Origin: Cardiobacteriaceae bacterium
Lineage (GTDB): Bacteria > Pseudomonadota > Gammaproteobacteria > Cardiobacteriales > Cardiobacteriaceae
Direction: 5' to 3'
Assembly: GCA_030529365.1 (NCBI GenBank)
Contig: JAUMXB010000002.1
Coordinates: forward strand, 1-64,000
DNA: 64,000 nucleotides
In this document: positions 62,026 to 64,000 of the stretch, one piece after another
How positions within the stretch are numbered: the first letter of the stretch is position 1
Layout of the letters: each line of letters starts with the position of its first letter
The notes under the pieces: model-generated
Databases searched by the model: none
What the model saw: the letters and a program-made list of their open reading frames with translations, nothing else
What the model was told of the DNA's origin: nothing
Translations under genes and position numbers: made by a program

Positions 62026-63302
62026 TCATCGCCACCTTTTTGATCGTACTGCTGGCCGCCATTCTTGCCGGCGTGCCGGTCGCCTTTGCGCTGCTGCTCT
62101 GCGGCGTGGCGATGATGATCCATCTCGACATGTTCTCCACCCTGATTCTCTCCGAGAACCTCGTGGGCGGCGCGGACAATTTCTCGCTGATGGCCATTCC
62201 CTTCTTCATTCTCGCCGGCGAAATCATGAACGCGGGCGGACTCTCGCGGCGCATCGTTGAATTGCCGATGAAGCTCGTCGGCCACAAGCAGGGCGGGCTG
62301 GGCTATGTGGCGATTATCGCCGCGATGATCATGGCAAGCCTGTCCGGTTCGGCAGTGGCGGATACGGCAGCAGTGGCCGCCATGCTGGTGCCGATGATGA
62401 AAGCGGCGGGCTACCCTGAGCACCGCTCCGCCGGTCTGATTGGCGCGGCAGGCATTATCGCGCCCATCATTCCGCCCTCCATCCCCTTCATCATCTTTGG
62501 CGTGACCAGCGGCGTTTCCATCACGCGGCTTTTCATGGCGGGCATCGTGCCCGGCATTCTGATGGGGGTTGCGCTTGCCGTGCTCTGGTCATTCCAGGCG
62601 CGGAAAATGTCGCTGGTTTCTTATGACAAAGCCACGCGCGCCGAAGTGTGGCAGGCGACGAAAAACGGCTTCTGGGCGCTGCTCCTGCCCGTCATCATCA
62701 TCGGCGGTTTCCGCGCGCGCATTTTCACGCCCACCGAAGCGGGTGCGGTCGCCGCCGTTTACGCGCTGTTCGTTGCCATGGTGATTTACCGCGAAATGAA
62801 ATGGCGCGATCTCTATCCGGTGTTTCTGGCGTCCGCGAAAACGACAGCCGTGGTCATGCTGCTGGTTGCCGCGGCCGGTGTATCCGGCTGGCTGATTACC
62901 GTGGCGCAATTGCCGCAAATGCTCACCGAGCTCCTCTCGCCGCTTCTCGATTCGCCGAAATTGCTGCTTGCTGTGATTATGATTGCGGTGTTCGTGATCG
63001 GCATGGTGATGGATCTGACGCCTACGGTGCTGATTCTCACCCCCGTGCTCATGCCGCTGGTGAAAAGCGCCGGTATCGATCCCGTGTATTTCGGCGTGCT
63101 CTTCATCCTCAACTGCTCGATTGGCCTGATTACGCCGCCGGTCGGCAACGTGCTGAACGTGATTACCGGCATCACCAAACTGCCGTTTGATCGCGCTGCG
63201 CGCGGCATGCTGCCCTATGTAGCGCTGCTGGTCGGCCTGCTCGTTGTTTTCATTCTCTTTGAAGATCTCATTATCGTGCCCTACAAGTTCCTGATGGGCT
63301 AA
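62022..63302 (+). CDS. yiaN: TRAP transporter large permease YiaN
   Basis: A 426-aa DctM-type permease with about 12 segments: LMAIPFFILAGEIMNAGGLSRRI, MASLSGSAVADTAAVAAM, IIAPIIPPSIPFIIFGV and LIVGLITPPVGNVLNV-like SIGLITPPVGNVLNV. It forms the transport channel of the diketogulonate importer, coupled to sodium. It overlaps yiaM by ATGA and precedes yiaO by 28 bp. Confidence 0.95.
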   Translation: MIIATFLIVLLAAILAGVPVAFALLLCGVAMMIHLDMFSTLILSENLVGGADNFSLMAIPFFILAGEIMNAGGLSRRIVELPMKLVGHKQGGLGYVAIIAAMIMASLSGSAVADTAAVAAMLVPMMKAAGYPEHRSAGLIGAAGIIAPIIPPSIPFIIFGVTSGVSITRLFMAGIVPGILMGVALAVLWSFQARKMSLVSYDKATRAEVWQATKNGFWALLLPVIIIGGFRARIFTPTEAGAVAAVYALFVAMVIYREMKWRDLYPVFLASAKTTAVVMLLVAAAGVSGWLITVAQLPQMLTELLSPLLDSPKLLLAVIMIAVFVIGMVMDLTPTVLILTPVLMPLVKSAGIDPVYFGVLFILNCSIGLITPPVGNVLNVITGITKLPFDRAARGMLPYVALLVGLLVVFILFEDLIIVPYKFLMG

Positions 63303-63330
63303 ATTTTTTCCACACCACAGAGGTAATGCC

Positions 63331-64000
63331 ATGAAACGCAAACTGCTCTCCACCCTTGCTGCCGCCGTCGCGCTCGCCGTCCTGCCCGCGCAGGCCGCGA
63401 CCCAGCTCAAATTCGGCTATGAAGCGCCGAGAACGGATACCCAGCACATTGCCGCGGAAAAATTCCAGGAACTGCTGAAAGAAAAAAGCGGCGGCGAACT
63501 GGATCTTGCGCTTTTCCCGGACAGCTCGCTCGGCAACGCCCAGGCCATGATCAGCAGCGTGCGCTCCGGTACGCTGGATATTGAAATGTCCGGCTCGCCC
63601 AACTTCACCGGCCTCGCCTCGCGCCTGAACGTGATCGACATCCCCTTCATGTTCCGCAACCGCGAGCATGCCTACCGCGTGCTCGATGGCGAGATTGGCG
63701 CCGATCTGGCCGACGATCTGGAAAGCCAGGGTTTGAAAGTGCTGGCGTGGTGGGAAGTGGGCTTCCGTGCCATTTCCAACTCCAAGCATCCGGTCAACAA
63801 GCCGGAAGACGTGAAAGGCATCAAAATCCGTACCAACCAGAACCCGATGTATATCAAGGCATTCGAGATTCTCGGTGCGAACCCTGTGCCGATGCCGCTC
63901 TCCGAACTCTATACCGCGCTGGAAACCAAAACCGTGGACGCGCAGGAGCACCCCGTCGGCATTCTCTATTCCGTGAAGCTCTATGAAGTGCAGAAATATC
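63331..64000 (+). CDS. yiaO: TRAP transporter solute-binding protein YiaO (partial, cut by right edge)
   Basis: About 223 residues of a DctP-type periplasmic receptor are present; the frame is open to the window end. Signal peptide MKRKLLSTLAAAVALAVLPAQA is followed by KFGYEAPRTDTQHIAAEKFQ, SSLGNAQAMISSVRSGTLDIEM, VLAWWEVGFRAISN and IKIRTNQNPMYIKAFEILGA with the substrate Arg, then PLSELYTALETKTVDAQEHP. AGAGG precedes the ATG. Binds 2,3-diketo-L-gulonate in E. coli. lyxK-type kinase genes may follow outside. Confidence 0.93.
   Translation, partial: MKRKLLSTLAAAVALAVLPAQAATQLKFGYEAPRTDTQHIAAEKFQELLKEKSGGELDLALFPDSSLGNAQAMISSVRSGTLDIEMSGSPNFTGLASRLNVIDIPFMFRNREHAYRVLDGEIGADLADDLESQGLKVLAWWEVGFRAISNSKHPVNKPEDVKGIKIRTNQNPMYIKAFEILGANPVPMPLSELYTALETKTVDAQEHPVGILYSVKLYEVQKY

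Overview
The window looks like a chromosomal segment of a GC-rich (about 60% by eye) gammaproteobacterium. Supporting this are the blocks prs-rplY-pth behind a tRNA-Gln, def-fmt-rsmB followed by a DUF4390 gene and ntrY-ntrX, dprA-smg-topA, a complete ula/yia ascorbate locus and a ulaR/uxuR regulator pair. Competence gene dprA plus this mix of Pasteurellaceae-like sugar-acid genes on a GC-rich background suggests Cardiobacteriaceae (Cardiobacterium-like). That assignment is inference; no rRNA or marker comparison was possible.

Layout. 1-5 kb: a cut-off DUF1318 gene, efp, ychF, a BenE-type transporter and a Sel1-repeat lipoprotein. 4.9-18.2 kb: housekeeping, with ntrX-ntrY-DUF4390-rsmB-fmt-def on the minus strand (every junction overlapping) and a LysM lipoprotein-dprA-smg-topA-marR-hydrolase run on the plus strand. 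18.4-24 kb: an SLC13/RCK permease, NADP-type gdhA, then an AT-rich XRE regulator/EcsC pair. 24-26.4 kb: pth, rplY, prs, tRNA-Gln. 26.7-31.4 kb: iron uptake and storage (efeO, efeB, efeU, ferritin). 31.5-51.3 kb: a glucuronate locus (eda, kdgK, uxuB, uxuA, uxuR, a TRAP transporter, GH31 glycosidase, uxaC) interrupted by a HipA-type kinase and several small secreted proteins. 51.9-64 kb: an L-ascorbate/diketogulonate locus (ulaF, ulaE, ulaR, ulaG, fused ulaA-ulaB, ulaC, ulaD, yiaK, yiaL, yiaMNO), cut by the right edge.

Function. UxaC, UxuB, UxuA, KdgK and Eda form an unbroken route from D-glucuronate to pyruvate plus glyceraldehyde 3-phosphate, with a dedicated TRAP importer and a UxuR-like repressor; no galacturonate-specific enzymes are present. 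The ula part gives PTS import of ascorbate (UlaAB, UlaC), lactone opening (UlaG), decarboxylation (UlaD) and two epimerases (UlaE, UlaF) leading to xylulose 5-phosphate. YiaK and the YiaMNO TRAP system add an entry point for 2,3-diketo-L-gulonate.

Most striking is a family of about 21 intergenic nested palindromes built on AAGCGCTT. Most carry two cores, and in 14 of them the cores are exactly 31 bp apart (about three helical turns). The inner arms are GTGAGAAA/TTTCTCAC and the outer arms TTTTTACC/GGTAAAAA. They mark the ends of most transcription units, often touching a stop codon, and are absent inside the compact operons. I annotate them as E1-E21. Other dispersed repeats include a 130-bp family (51.4 and 61.4 kb), hairpins beginning GTAGGTCGGGCA or GTAGGGTGGG, and a possible small MITE at 54.4 kb.
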